From: Membranipora membranacea
Lineage: Eukaryota > Bryozoa > Gymnolaemata > Cheilostomatida > Membraniporidae
Length of the DNA: 64,000 nucleotides
Reading direction: 5' to 3'
NCBI GenBank assembly: GCA_914767715.1
Contig: OU612072.1
Coordinates: 6,446,001 to 6,510,000 of the forward strand
Shown: positions 1 to 14,101 of the stretch, piece after piece
How positions within the stretch are numbered: position 1 is the first letter of the stretch
Layout: each line of letters begins with the position of its first letter
The notes under the pieces: model-generated
The model's database searches: none
Told to the model about the DNA's origin: nothing
The model's input: the letters and a program-made list of their open reading frames with translations, nothing else
Program-made: the position numbers and the translations under genes

Positions 1-3000
1 GGACCTCAGGGATAAAATAAAAAAGGAGAGACAGCACGGCCAGGTGGGTTACACAAAACAAAAATCAAGCACAGGTGTTACTCGTACTCCAACTAAGCAC
101 AAGTTGCCTGTGATGGCATTGAACTATCAACCACTTCGCTTGTTAATAGAATTTCTTTTCTAGGGACCCAAACAGTGTTTGAGCTTATAAGCTACAATAA
201 TACAAGTTACAAAGTAGATAAAGATTCATAATAACGAAGAAATCTTGGCACAACTTCATCCCTAATCAAATTTTAATCTGATACAAAACAACAAGAGCAG
301 TACAACGCCTGGTGATTTGGTGCTGGGTGAAATTCGTGAAGTGTGTTTACTGACATTCCAAGTAATGTCATCTATTCATGGTATACAATATAATGCTACA
401 CAAAAGGTTTCCAAGTTAAATCAAAGTGTCCCCTGTTACTCCTTGGTTAAAGACTTTGTTTGAGGCTGCTTTAGAGCTTTAGAATCCAAATATTGAGGAA
501 GTTATGGCCTCTCAAACTTCCAGGGTGATTGCCTTCAATCCGCATTGGGAATAAGCGGATGTTTCCCCTGGGGTATGTCACAACCATAGACATGTGGCAT
601 AGACATTATGAGTTATTAGTTAATACACTATTAATCACATAATAATTGATGATCAAAATTCAGACCTGGGTGGGAATCGAACCCAGGGTCCCCATGCCTA
701 TAGGCACTTGGACCAACTAGGTTAGCTGGTTGTGACGTACCCTAGGGATTGCCGGCTGATTTTTACTGCCGATAAATTGCCGTCACCTTGGAAGTTTGAG
801 AGGCCATAACTTCCTCAATATTTGGATTCTAAAGCTGAAAATCGCTCACATGATAGAATAAAATATGGAGAATAAGATGTGATACAAAAGAGCAGCCTAA
901 AACAAAGTCTTTAAATCAACTCTTTTTATCTTTATAATACTCTCAAAAAAATTGATACTGACTTATAAACTTAAGGTACTATTTTTACTTTTATTTTTAA
1001 GCTCACTCTTGGATTCGATAAAGCCTACAAATAGAGGCATTTGTTAGAATAATAATAATAACAATAATAATCTATAAAAGTGCTAGATAATAACCGCTAC
1101 ATAACGTCATAACGTCATCTGCTTACAGCATTACGGAGGAGGAGGGGAGACGAACCCTGACCTTAGTATGACAGGCAGACAGAGAGCTGAACATACCCGC
1201 TGGAAGCAACAGCAGGAGAAGTTCGACCAGGAGAGAAAGGAGAGAGCTAAGAATTCTCAGGGGGACTGGAAAAGGGAGTGGGACTCAGATAAACCAGCAG
1301 TAAATCAAGCAGGGTAAGTAATTTGCATGGAAATTATGTCTTTACCCTTGTTTCCTAGAGGGATTCATATATAACTCCTCTAGTTGGACATTTAATAGTC
1401 AAATTTGAACAATTTTAAAAAATATCAAGCATACCTCATAAGCAGTAAAATGTGAAAATGTCTCAGTTTTGATCCCAAAACAACCCATGGACAACTTATA
1501 CTCCTATAACCATTCTATTAAGCCATTCTTCAATCTAGGATATTTTTCAATAATTCCACACAGATGTGCACACACTGTTTACAGATTTATTTAAATCCAT
1601 CGGACTCTCTAATTAAACTTAGTTCAGTGCTGGTCAACTTTATTATAATTTGCTGATCACAATCGATAACTTATTTTACAGTGGAAACCTGCCTCCACAG
1701 ATGAATATCTACAAACAGATGGACGACAAAAAAATTAGTAAGTTTCTATCATCATTCTTGTACATGAGTATTATGTCCTTGTAATGTTGTATATTGTGTG
1801 AGCATTGTAGGTTTTATTGTGTAGGGAATGATATGGTCATGGTACCTGTCATTTGACTGAAGTTGTCACAGTGTTACATATACATTGTAGACTGTCCCTA
1901 ATCTATGTCTATTTATGTAAGGTTTGATGTTAAGCTTAGTATCTGCTTGTTTATTTATGCACAGGGTTCACATCGTCCTCATATAAGCATTAATTTTAGA
2001 ACATTGTAGACTTATCTTGCTGAAGCTCAGCGAATTGTTCCCCCTTTATTGCTGAACGAGAAATAAGTATCTGTAAGATTATTTTCCGAAGCTCCCACAA
2101 TGGAACTGTGACCTAGAAATCCCCGGAAGATCATTCCGATCTCATATTTCATCATTTAGCTGATCTCACTGGAAATCATGAAAGTTGCATTGATGAACTT
2201 TTGTAAATGTGCTGTTTTAAGCATTTAAAGTTGGAGTACGGAGTCCTTTTTTCTATTGAAACACTATGAGCATGAGATCCCAATCTGTTTAGGTGGTTGT
2301 GGTGCCCACTATCACCCATAATGCACCATGATAGTAGTAACCTAGGCTCCATTTCAACAGCGATCCTGGCCAAGTCTGTAATTTAAGTTAGGTTATCTCC
2401 TCAAATTATTTGATGTTTATCATTCTTTACGTCTTGCTATCATGCTTCATCACTTTTTGTTATAACTACAGCTAAGAAAGTTGGCAGCGGGCGATTTGTT
2501 ATCGACTCAAATACCGCTGTTGCTACCTCACCAACTAAAAAGTCAAGTTCTAAATCAGGTATCACCGTCACCTCCAAAATCTGGTATTTCTTGCTCAGTC
2601 ACTTCTGGTTCTAGTCAAAACCGTAAGACTTTTTATCAGATGTTAAAAGTTCGATTCGGTGGGCTCATGTCTGTATCTGCAAGTGTTTACCAGACAAAGA
2701 AATCATCAGCATTAGCGGGAAAACTAGTGGGAAAACTAGCTTGGAAATCATTTCGAGAATTTAAAAGAAATTCTTGGAACCAGAAGTGATCTTAGAACTC
2801 CTTGCTTGTTCTGTGCTGGATTTGGCGTTGAGCCCGTGCTACTTTGTTGTCGGAAATGATTTTGCTCTCCAAATGCGATGTACGGTCATTTCCCACAAGT
2901 TTTATATTTTGTGAAGGGTATCGCATATTTGTATTCAGTTTAATTTGAGAACTCATCCAAGAGTTTGTAATATAAAAAATCAGTTGGTGATCCTTTTGAG

Positions 3001-6000
3001 TTGCTGTAAATGTATAGAACCCTTGCAGACATCCCCAAGTGACAATGATATTAAATTCATACACATTGTGGATGTGGTCGTATGATGCGCAGGTCTGTGG
3101 ACTTTAACACTGACCCAAATACTCAGACCGACATGTATGACGAGAGTATCGCTCAATGCATGTTGTTATGTTTCAGTGAACTGTGGTTGTACCACCGCTC
3201 CAGAACGGTTTGATTAGCTCCGCCTACTCTCTGCTTACTCTCCGCCCACTCTCTGATTACCTAGCTCCACCTACTTTTTCATGTTCAGCATCATCAAATT
3301 TGTCATATTTATCTATCTACCTTTGTCAAAGTCTTTTGTCTCTATCAATATCCCATAGACTGATATAAGCTCTCTGCTCATTTGCCAAACTTTAATTTTT
3401 CATTGAACTTATTGCCTCTAATTGTGTGATATAAATGATTGATAATGATTTTTGGGATAATAATGGGGGTATATTCGGAATTGATTTTTCTGTCTCTAGC
3501 GCAGGATCATAGCCAAGTCAGACTTTGTGATTTGACATTATATGACTGTCACATGAGGCCGGCTCGCCTTTTTTCGAGTTTTATTCTGTCATTCATTTTT
3601 CACAAATACATACACAGATTGTTACGATAGCCTCCTAGTTACAGTCTTGTGTTCCTCATGACACTTCAAGAGCTCATCTTCTCTTATTTTCTCACCTGAC
3701 ACATCTTGTTATATCTCTAGTTCTGATTTGTTTTAGTGCACACCATCGTCTTACTTCATTATTTGTGTTCTTGTTCTGTGCATGGAGTTGTGAAACTATC
3801 TATGTGAACCAATTAATGTAGAGCATGCTGTTTTGTGTAAATTATTTCTTCTATTGAAATGATGTTGGAAGTATGTTTTGTAACATCTGAAGTTTGGTGA
3901 GTAGGACCAGCTGTACTGTACACCGTATTTATTACATTATCTTGCTATAAAAATGTAAAAGTTCTGAAATTGAAGTTCCTTTTTTAGAATTGAGTTTGGA
4001 AAATTGAATAAATTATATTTCTGATCCTGAAATATTTCTACAATGTGCTTACATTTATTACATATTAGGGTGATTATTAAATCCGCCAAGTCGATACATC
4101 AGAGAGATTGTTTTGGTATATCAAAGCAATTGTGTGCACACAACTCCATATACCCATATTTCAGTGACCTTGAACTTTCCGTCTCTGTACTTTGACAGGC
4201 CCCGGTGCTGGTATGAGAGGTGTTGGTGGAGGTATAAAAGGATCCGTACCAGGAACCGGCAGAGGTCGCGGTAGGGGTAAAAAGGCTGCGAGCAATAAAC
4301 CATCACAAGATGGCGCTGCAGCGGAGAATAAGCCAGGTGTAGACGATTCCAGAAAGGTAAATATTTGTTCAAATTGAGTGAATCTGAAAGATTAGGTGAC
4401 ATTAGTCACTCAAATTAACAAAGAAAGCAGGAAATGGTCTTCATTTACAAAACCAAAATCAAACATCAAGTTTCCCTCAACATGACAGCTGATATCCACG
4501 CTTATAAATACATCCAGTAGCCTACAGGAGTTTGCAAAGAGTTTGGGGTTTTGTTCACAACCAGTTATATCTGCGTCTCTCACATCTCAGATAATGCAGA
4601 CAGAGAATGAGTTGAGGGTGACTATTAACCCAGGATCCACACCTTCAGCTGGTACCACAGGTAGGTTAGAGAGAGAGAGGTGATATCTTAATAAGCTTAC
4701 AAACAAAGATACTAAATCCCAACTTATATATGTATATATGTAGTATCCTGTAACATTGACCTCATTGACCTCATCCCTCCCGACCCTGTAGAATATGCCA
4801 AAACTGCACTATGAGAGGCTTTTTCAAATGGCTTTTGATGGCCGTCCTGTATCATTTCCTAGCCCTCTTTTTCTTAAAAGTCCTCAAATTTATCCCATGT
4901 TATATCATTGCCTCGATGAATGCTTATGAGTAACTGACACATCGCCAGTGTTAGCATTTACGGTATGACCCACACCCAACTCACCTGGCATAACCTAAAT
5001 ATTCTTCTCACTTCAAAAAATGCTAGCGTGTGGCTATGGGTAACTCTTAACAATTAAAATCTTCTTAGCAAACTTAATGGCTTGTCGTGTGGCGCCTTTG
5101 ACGGTTAATTTCTAGTTTCACTCAAAAAGAAAAGTTGGCTTATATAGATTGTGCTTTTCTGTTTCAATTGTAGGTGATAGATAGGCTAGTTAGTTGCTTT
5201 CCATGTTCTGAAATGTGCTCATTTTCAAAAGTTGCTTCACTGTTCAAAGGGTTTTAACGTTATCCTTATTGCCAGGTGCAAGGCCGAACAAAGGTCAATC
5301 TGCTTCACCCAGAAATCAAGATGTCCCACATTCACCCAATAAGCATCACCCTCAGTCTGCCACGCAAAGGCAAAACTCCAGAGATAACAAGACTTCCCCT
5401 AATAAAGGATATCAAAATCAAAATAGGCCATACACTGGCAGCAATAAAAGATATGAAGGTGAAGGTTCAAGGTCATCTGGCAGAGGTGGGCGTGGTGAGG
5501 GAGGTCACGGTCGTGGTGGAGGTAGAGGTGGGCGGAGAAATAGTGACAGTTTTAAAGGAGACAAACGTGAAAACCAGGGTAGTGTCACTTCCTCCGATAA
5601 ACAACCACAGTCCTCTGCTAATAATACAGCTAAACAGACTCAGCAAGGTACATAGTGCTCATACATCCTTGCTCTCTATGTATTTTCATTTACTGCTGAA
5701 ATTAGAAAACATAAATTCATGTCGCATTGAGGTGATGGTTATTTCTTTGCATCGATTTTCTTTTCAAACTCATCACAAGCTATCTTGGTACAAATTTGGA
5801 TCATAAATGCATTCCCTCATGAGTAGACAGAGTCTTTCCTGCATCAAGTTTGTAAACATCATGTCAAAGCTTCATGCTTGTTGTATTGTAGCAACTGAGG
5901 AGAAAATTCAGTCAAAAACAGAAACTAACCCATCAGAACAGCGAGCTACCAGTCCAGCTAAACAACAGACTGCTCCGAGTTCTAATACTAAACAGCCAGC

Positions 6001-8052
6001 AAGTAGCGGCAGTAATGCGAACAATAGGGTAAGTTTTGCAATGTAACATGGAGCATGTAAATACCATGGTATTACTATATACTCGGTATATTAAGTATAT
6101 GGTTAATACTTGCTCGTAAAGCCTCACTTAGTAGGATATCTAAATGAGTGCCACCAGTTATTGCTTATCTTCATCTCTTTTTTCAGCCCATGTTGAGTTG
6201 AAATATTCATGTTGGGTCTGCTGTATACCCAGCCAATCCTGGTACGCTAAAAATGTTGTGTTGTGTGGATACTTTTGTGTTAAGACATTTCCACAATACT
6301 GATCATAATGATTTTAATGTTCTTTGCAGCCGACTGCGTACACTAGCGGATACTACTATCCTATGTCGACGTATCCGAAGATAAAGAACGCTAAGTCCGA
6401 GGTGATCGGCGTGGACGGAGGAGAGGAAGAGGACGAGGAGGGGTGGGAGGATTGTGAGTCTGATGAGGACTATAGCACTGAGAAAACCACTGGGAAAACT
6501 ACTGAGAAAACTACTGGGAAAACTGGCGAGGTGGAAGGTAAGTGACGCCTTCGTTGTAATGTCACATCAAACAGTTGCCAGCTGTCGTTTTGTTTTCTGA
6601 TTCCGTTTAATAATGACTTTGATTCCGAATCAGCCTTGGGTGTTGACATTAAACGTCAAATGGCAGTTTTGCTTGAAGCACAAAACAATATTTTAAGTAT
6701 AGAACTCATTACAATATAAAAGAACACTATAGTATACTATAATAAAAATATAAATATAATTGTGCTCAGGTTTGGCAGTCGCCTACAATTGCAAAGCCTG
6801 CATGAAACATTCCCTAGATTCATTTTATGAAGGACTTCTGTCTGAGTACCTCCCCAAGTTTTGTGATAATCTGATTCTGCTTTGGTGAGCTTTTAGCTTT
6901 GAAACTGGGAACATCCAGCCAAATTGTTTCGATATTTTCTGATTCATGCTATTTTCTCATCATTGTTAATGATGTAAATGCTGATTCAATAAATAGTTAT
7001 GATAATATAATCAGAATAAAAATGAATAATGAGGCACAATTTTTTATTAATTCACAGATGATGATGTCACACCGAGAGCTTCCAAAGAACCGACCCCTGC
7101 TCCCTCAGATAAAACTGTGTCTAAAGAAGGAACACCGGTCCCTCAAGGTACTGAGGCTAAATCAGTGAGCTCTACAGATAATCGAACAACTGCTGACACT
7201 CAGGAGGAAGAGGGAGAGGAGGAGATCATTGTGGTATCTGACTCCCCTCCTAAAGCTGAACTACATATCGATATCAGGTTTGTTAGCCAAGCGGTATTAC
7301 CCTAATAAATAAAGTTTTCGTGGGCGGCAAAATTTGCCATTTTGCTGAGGCTTGGAATAGTGAAAATCGTGGCTACCTTTACCAACTACATTACTATATA
7401 TAGACTCCCAACTAAGCTATAGTGAAATCTGGTGCTAGCTAACACTCAGTAACCCACAGACTAACTAAGCTAGCTCAGATAGTCTCCTCTAGGTGCTACA
7501 TTTTGTTCTCAAGGTGTAAACTAACAATAAAATAAAAAGATTCTCGATTTTGATTTTCATTGTTACTTAAAAATTTATTAGAATGGAATATTTTCGGAAT
7601 ACATACTTACCTACTTATCTTATTTGGATTTATTAAAGTATTCACCAATGTGAGGTAGCTTAGGATGTCCGTCTCTGTAGATGGTTAATGGGCTTCCCCC
7701 AGTCAATCTGACCACCCTTCTTTGTTTCGTAACTTACTAACTTTTGGTAACAATCCAATAATGTAGATGTTGATTTTTCGATATATGACATGCTGTTCAT
7801 AATTGTTATTTGATATGTAATATATATTATAACTATTGATGATGTATTATATATTGTTATTGTAATTATGATTATATCATATATTATTATTATTTATTAT
7901 CGTCATTATTCATTATGTTTTATGAATTATATATTATTTTTATTGATGTATAAAGGGACCCTGTGAATGAGGAGGATGATGTTGAGGATGTACTGAAGAC
8001 ACCAGAAGGAGGCAGAGTACATATAGACTGGGCGGCTGAGATGGAGGATTAA
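1..8052 (+). CDS. CCDC9: CCDC9-family protein, 5' end outside the window
   Basis: Exons read as 1-43 (partial), 1129-1313, 1682-1737, 2472-2558, 4199-4356, 4591-4660, 5276-5647, 5892-6028, 6330-6537, 7058-7277 and 7956-8052. All junctions are GT-AG and all phases join without a stop; the ten exons after the first give 529 residues and TAA. The second exon encodes LSMTGRQRAEHTRWKQQQ followed by GDWKREWDSDK, which matches from memory the conserved core of vertebrate CCDC9 (SMTGRxRxExxRWK then RREWD). The middle is low-complexity with Gly/Arg RGG-like repeats (exon 5276-5647). The C-terminal part has an acidic EEDEEGWED stretch, as CCDC9 does, and ends in VHIDWAAEMED. CCDC9 proteins are nuclear and linked to RNA and the exon junction complex; the RGG region fits RNA binding. 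That role is family knowledge, not shown here. The intron 2559-4198 shows only AT-rich sequence. The short C-terminal exons are less certain than the core. Confidence 0.85.
447..914. mobile_element. Inverted-repeat element (MITE) with TTAA flanks and a tRNA-like core
   Basis: TTAA at 447-450 and at 911-914 flanks terminal repeats that begin AGACTTTGTTT and end AAACAAAGTCT. A second, longer inverted repeat lies inside: 475-528 pairs with 783-836 with about one mismatch. Between the arms, on the minus strand, lies a tRNA-like segment (about 663-735) with a near-consensus A box (713-724) and the B box GGTTCGATTCC (673-683). The whole sits in the first visible intron of the CCDC9-family gene. TTAA duplication is typical of piggyBac-type transposition, but no transposase is present. 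A related, decayed copy lies at about 48320-48545. Confidence 0.75.
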
Positions 8053-9873
8053 AGGTTAGCGTCACATTAATCACCACACTCAACTACTCATGCTACATCA
8101 AATATTCAAGCATATGCGTCACTAGTTGGGCTTTGTTTTAAAGTCTAAAGTTTCGGTTCACACTAGTTAGTGAGTTGGGTCTGATTAGTTGGGGTTAGGG
8201 GTTTCACTCCACCCAACCGATCAGAGCCGACACATTGCTAGGTCCACTCATGTGATGGCCTTTCAATAGGAGCAACTTACAATATTTGCCCCGTTTATCT
8301 CTCATGTAAAACATACTAGTGTAACAAAGACCTTTGGCAGTGTCCCAAATGCAACAAACTATACAGTTGTTACTGTGTTTAGTAAAATATCACATGATTC
8401 ACACAATTGAATATTTATGATTCAAAATTTTACAATACTTTGGAGTTGCCTTCTTAACATCAGAGGGGGCACAACTCCATTCCATTCTCAACTTTTCTCA
8501 AGAGCCGATCCAGGATTGAGAGATTAATTTATTATGCTTCTTGGTGATCTTGTTGTCTCCCCTACTGACTATAAACATCATCTGATTTTAGTCCTACCAA
8601 GGCAGATAGATGGGCCGAGCTGATGACATAGATTACCTGCTCTCAGATCAACTTAGTACTCAGGTATGAAACTAGAGGCATCTTTGCCAAAACTCTCGTA
8701 GAGGGCCGCGCTTTAACGTGGGTATCTGGGATAGCTAGCGCAATATTTATCTTTCACAATGGAAAGTATTTTTCTTCTGAAGAAACATATGAAATAGTTT
8801 GAATTGTTAAATCAACAGCGATTCTACTGATAGTTTCCCTTTTATTATTATTTTTTGCACATAATGACAAACTTCTTTTAATTTTCTTATGATAATGATC
8901 TTGTTTTAGTCAATGGTTTTTGTAAACTGAATGAATGAATCAATGTATTTTATCAAAGGGTGATTCTATTATTTCCGAAACATATAACCAGTTTTGTATA
9001 TTTATGACGTTTATGCTTCATGATATTTATAAATGAAAGATAATATCAATAGAAAGTTTATGAAAATCAACAATTAAAACCCGAAATTATTTCTAGTTTA
9101 AAGCTGCCTCTACCCTAGTTTGAGCCCCCAGGCTACAGCCCCCAGGCTACAGCCCCCAGGCTACAGCCCCCCGCCCACCCTCGAGGAGAAGATACTTTAG
9201 CTAGCGTTTAGTTTACCTAATTTTGAAATGAATCAATGTTAACTGCCACCAGTTTTAGCAAGCAGCTTATAGCTAGTAGTTCATATTAAGTAATGATGGT
9301 AAATAATAGCTAGAACTTCCACTAATGCAGCACTCATCTAGGGTGTTTTGGCACATGAATGAAATTTGGAAACCGAGAAATTATCTGGATGTTGGAGTCA
9401 TATTGCCTGCATACTTTCACTGAGTCATAAAATATATTTTCACTAAATTCGGGCCACACTGTAACTGCCAACAGTGTTCTTTTGGCTTTTTTAAACAAGA
9501 TTCCTAAAGGATTAATTTTCTTTGGTGTCAGGGACTCCCTACCATTCAGTGTATCAATATAATTAGATTTTTTTTTCAAAATGTATTTATACATGCAACA
9601 ATGTGAGGCTAGAATTCAATGCGACAGTAGAAAACTCCTAAAGAATGTGCTGAATATTTTACATACCCTTTTGAGCAAACTTACTACAAACAATAGAAGC
9701 TTTATACATAGGGTTGTCTCTGTGTGCCAAACTAAACAAAGGCCTACTAGTCAGAATTTGCTTCATCAAGGAAATGAATTCCGCCGGATAATAGCACAAC
9801 AGATTGTGATTCGTTTACTTGATAGCACTTGACTTAATAGCACTTGATTGGTTTACTTGACAAGCTGACTGGA
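8053..9873. other. Intergenic region between the CCDC9-family and phosphomannomutase genes
   Basis: No coding exon could be supported. The first several hundred bases should include the 3' UTR of the CCDC9-family gene, but no clear AATAAA was fixed. The region holds a short 14-bp tandem repeat near 9121-9173. The last few hundred bases should hold the phosphomannomutase promoter; no TATA box was recognised. Confidence 0.5.
9121..9173. repeat. 14-bp tandem repeat
   Basis: A unit of the form AGCCCCCAGGCTAC is repeated three to four times in a row and then runs into a C-rich tract. It is intergenic, and no function is visible. Confidence 0.85.
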
Positions 9874-12800
9874 ATGGCAGAGCAGCCCGCACATCTCGAC
9901 TCGACAGGTCGGGATCCTCTTGTGTTTTACTTATTTGATGTAGATGGAACACTCACCGAAGTCAGAAAGGTAATGGTTTTAATAATTCACTCTCATATTC
10001 TCATGATTGAAATATTCGTACTTAATTTTGCTTTTAATACTTCACTGAGATTAGAACAGGGGTCGTGTTGCTACTCAAAGAGGTATTGGGCTGTGTGCGC
10101 ATAAATAATGGACTAAGGATGAAACCTTTCACTGCCCTGTTGCAGTGTCGCACACACACAGCATTGTCTGTCTGCTATGACGAAAATAATTCGGAGGGGA
10201 GCATGTGTTTGTGTTCAACCTGTCCTGTCAACTTTTTGAACCTGTGGAAAGGGGCTAAGAAATAATCCTGGTGTGCTCTGTTTTTTCCTTATGTCCTCTG
10301 AATCTTGAGAGTTCACTAGCCGGTGCTTATGTTCTGATTAACTGTTTCAGACTATATCAAGAGAGATGATGGATTTCATGCAGGAGATTAGAAAAAAAGT
10401 ATACTGTGGCATTGTGTCTGGATCTGACCTTGAGAATGTCAATCAGCAACTCAAAGGTCAAGGTAAGTGTAGATGTGTTAAATGACGTCAGTCTCTAAGT
10501 ACATCTGTTGTGGTTGCAGAGGTTTGTGCTTTGCCCTCTATTCCTTACAGGCTTCTTAGAAACCAATCTTGGACCACAAGCTATGTGCTTTGAATTTGGA
10601 ATGATAGACCCCTCCCCCGCGCATCGTTTATATGAAACATTCTAGTTGTTCTAAAATGAGGCAAGCGTATCGGAGAAATATGGTAGGCTAGGCGGAGGTG
10701 TGGTATGAGAACTTGTGGTGCACTATTCTCAGATGTCATATTACCGAACCTCAACTAAATTCTCATTCCAATTAAATTATCGATTTAGCTTTATTTTTTC
10801 CTATATATCACAGTTTCTGAGTCGTGTGAATAATGAAATGTGTGGAAAGTCTGGCACACCAGATATCAAAATCACTTACAGAAGTTGGGCCCTGATTGAT
10901 TGGAATTGACATGGTCGTAACTTGGTGGCGAAACTCTGATGTTAATATTTTACCAATGCATACAAAACATTTGACTCTTTCACTGCTCTTATATATATAT
11001 TGAATATGTGCAACTATGATCATGTTTACAATTTACTTTACATGATACCAGCAACAGACAAATTTGACTACGTCTTCTCAGAGAACGGTCTGACATATCA
11101 CAGAAATGGCAAGCAGGTCATCAAAACAGTGAGTTATTTATGACTCTGACCACTCCGCACTTAATCAACTTTAGCTTACAGGGGTAGAAGTCACAGGGGC
11201 TTTTGCAATGAATGTGACTGTCAGACTTGAAATTGATCTGCAAGCAGTTTAACTCCAGCAGGTATACAATTTAAACTGTTAGAGGCTCAGATTTACAGAG
11301 TTCTCTGTGTAATAACAGGTGTAGACATTGATGAGTTCCAGAACAGCTCCAAATTGGCATTATCAAATACTCCTTTCGTAGTTCAAGTGCTCAGATTGCT
11401 GTCAGTGGGTTTATGTTTTAATAAATACTAATTGCCCTGGATGGAGTAGTATGTAACTGCGACTGTGTGCCGTGCCGCTTGAAGCCATTAAACACCTCTA
11501 ACTAGGTGTGGACAACTCCTCAAATACTCTAGACAAGTTAGGGATTGGTTTTGCAAGAGGAAAAGCTGCCGAGTTGACTGTAAATGTTAAATTTCTTGCC
11601 AACTAAAATTTACTCATTCTCTCTACTTCATAAAAGCTGCCACAACATCTAGCTTAACTTGGTGCCAGATAACAATAAGTCATCCAAAAACTAGCTGAGT
11701 TAAACTCTAGCTAATATTTACTGTTCTGGAGCTCAAAGATTACATCCATACATTCTGACACCTCAAATTAAATTCAATATCTTTGCAGAACATCTGTACA
11801 TATCTCGGTGAAGAAAAGCTACAAGAGGTCCTCGATTTCTGTCTCAAATATTTATCAGAATTAAAGTTACCAATAAAGCGGTAAGTCAACTTCTTAAGTG
11901 TGTGAAATAACTAATTTATGTACCACATAGACCTGAATTACTTTACATATACATTATCTTGAGTCAAACACCCGAGCCTAGATTATTTCGCAGGAGGAAA
12001 TGTTTGCATTACTGAAAAGTTGTGTTTTTGGCGACCCCCTTTTCCTCGCATTAGCGCAGTTTTGTTCTCTCCTACAAAGCCAAACCTATACTGTATTTTA
12101 ATGCTGATATCTCACATAATCTTGTCTGTTTTACCACCTCACAGAGGACAGTTTATTGAGCTGAGAAGTGGACTTATAAATGTCAGTCCTATAGGCAGGA
12201 ACTGCACAAGTGATGAGAGAGAAATATTTATCACATACGACAAGGTGGGACATGTGCTATGTGATGGTGTATGTGTCTATGTCATGGGGTATGTGTCTAT
12301 GTGATGGTGTATGTGTCTATGTGAAGGTGTATGTGTCTATGTGATGGTGTATGTGTCTATGTGATGGTGTATGGGTCTATGTGATGGTGTATGTGTCTAT
12401 CTGATGGTGTATGTGTCTATGTGATGGTGTATGTGTCTATGTGAAGGTGTATGTGTCTATGTGATGGTGTATGGGTCTATGTGATGGTGTATGTGTCTAT
12501 CTGATGGTGTATGTGTCTATGTGATGGTGTATGTGTCTATGTGAAGGTGTATGTGTCTATGTGATGGTGTATGTGTCTATGCGATGGTGTATGTGTCTAT
12601 GTGATGGTGTATGTGTCTATGTGATGGTGTATGTGTCTATCTGATGGTGTATGTGTCTATCTGATGGTGTATGTGTCTATCTGATGGTGTATGTGTCTAT
12701 GTGATGGTGTATGTGTCTACGTGATGGTGTATGTGTCTATGTGATGGTGTATGTGTCTATGTGATGGTGTATGTGTCTATGTGATGGTGTATGTGTCTAT

Positions 12801-14101
12801 CTGATGGTGTATGTGTCTATCTGATGGTGTATGTGTCTATGTGATGGTGTATGTGTCTATCTGATGGTGTATGTGTCTATGCGATGGTGTATGTGTCTAT
12901 GTGATGGTGTATGTGTCTATGTGATGGTGTATGTGTCTATGTGATGGTGTATGTGTCTATGTGATGGTGTATGTGTCTATCTGTAATGTAATGTAAATGT
13001 AATGTAAATCACTTTTTATTAGCTGCTCTCCAGCAATCTTTACAGGAATATAACATAGATGCATATACATATTCAACTTAGCGCACTCCTGTACAAGGTA
13101 GGAGTGGGCAAGCTAGGCTATTGTCCAGAGAGCTCTGATGGTGTATGTGTCTATCTGATGGTGATTTTTGTTCACGACTTTAATAAAACCAAATTTGGTA
13201 CTACATCAGATTTACATCCATTGAATTTGTATGGCGGCTTACAAGTAGAAGGGGAGGGGCTTGAAATTTAGGCAAATTTAATCAAACTTGATCTACACTT
13301 TATTGACAATTTTACCATTAGTTTTAAATTTTGGAGACATATGTACCAACCGGAATTTGATTAGGCTTAGAAACAATTCAGTTTTTCACCAGCAAATGCA
13401 TCCCCCTTTAGATGCAGTATTTCTAGTAGTTCCTTGTGGATATACTATATGCAATTTCCTTCCAAATTTCAGCTCAAGTCTTATCCTTCATTTATGACCC
13501 GATGTGCTAGTTCCTTACCTCACTTTGTTTTCCAGTTGTTTCCAAGTTTTACAAGCTGCTCTCACTAGGAAAACATGCTAATGGAAAGATTTACTTGTCT
13601 TAATGAATACATACTTCCATTTCTCAATCTAGGAGCACCACGTTAGGGAGAATTTTATAGCAGAGCTAAGTCAGAAGTTTAACGATGTAGGACTAGTGTA
13701 CAGCCGAGGAGGACAGATCAGTTTTGATATCTACCCTCGAGGGTGGAACAAGCGTTACTGTCTCGATCATATCGACTCTGATGGATTTGAGGACATACAC
13801 TTCTTTGGTGATCGTTGTGAGCCGGTAAGTGGAGACAACTAACTTTATCAATAGTATCCCACAATGCATTTTTCTGTAAATCCCAGGTTGCCTTTTTTGA
13901 GATTACCTTTACACCCACAAACTACTATACACTGACAAGATGTGATACTTATATTTGATTACCATGTTGACTATTCTCTGGTTCCCTTTTCAGGGAGGAA
14001 CAGATTATGACGTGTACAAAGACCCGAGAGTTACTGGACATAAAATAACTGGCCCCGAAGATCTCAGGAAAAAATTACAAGAACTTATTATGAAAGAATG
14101 A
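9874..14101 (+). CDS. PMM: Phosphomannomutase
   Basis: Seven exons: 9874-9969, 10351-10462, 11052-11128, 11789-11880, 12145-12244, 13633-13824 and 13994-14101. All phases agree and give 258 residues (human PMM2 has 246). The enzyme interconverts mannose-6-phosphate and mannose-1-phosphate in the cytosol and so supplies GDP-mannose for N-glycans and GPI anchors. It belongs to the eukaryotic HAD-type PMM family. Visible motifs: the HAD nucleophile loop FDVDGTLT (Asp22 and Asp24), VSGSDLENV in exon 2, VFSENGL in exon 3, [10 protein letters not shown] in exon 5, [18 protein letters not shown] and the metal-loop-like IHFFGD in exon 6, and [14 protein letters not shown] in exon 7. The first ATG after an in-frame upstream stop was taken as the start. 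Intron 5 (12245-13632) holds a long minisatellite. PMM1 and PMM2 cannot be told apart by eye. Confidence 0.97.
12250..12982. repeat. 20-bp minisatellite in phosphomannomutase intron 5
   Basis: A 20-bp unit GATGGTGTATGTGTCTATGT is repeated about 36 times with few changes (GTGATG/CTGATG/GTGAAGG variants). The array starts six bases after the 5' splice site of exon 5. Higher-order repetition of variant units is visible in the first 300 bases. One and a half isolated units recur at about 13136-13163, after unrelated sequence. Confidence 0.98.

Noticed and set aside
663-735. Possible true tRNA gene on the minus strand.
   Set aside because: A and B boxes are good, but no clean acceptor stem or anticodon arm is visible and the segment is inside an inverted-repeat element with a second copy at 48.4 kb.
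6186-6240. Extra CCDC9 exon between a CAG acceptor and a GTACGC donor.
   Set aside because: In the required phase it hits a stop after three codons; joining 6028 to 6330 keeps the frame.
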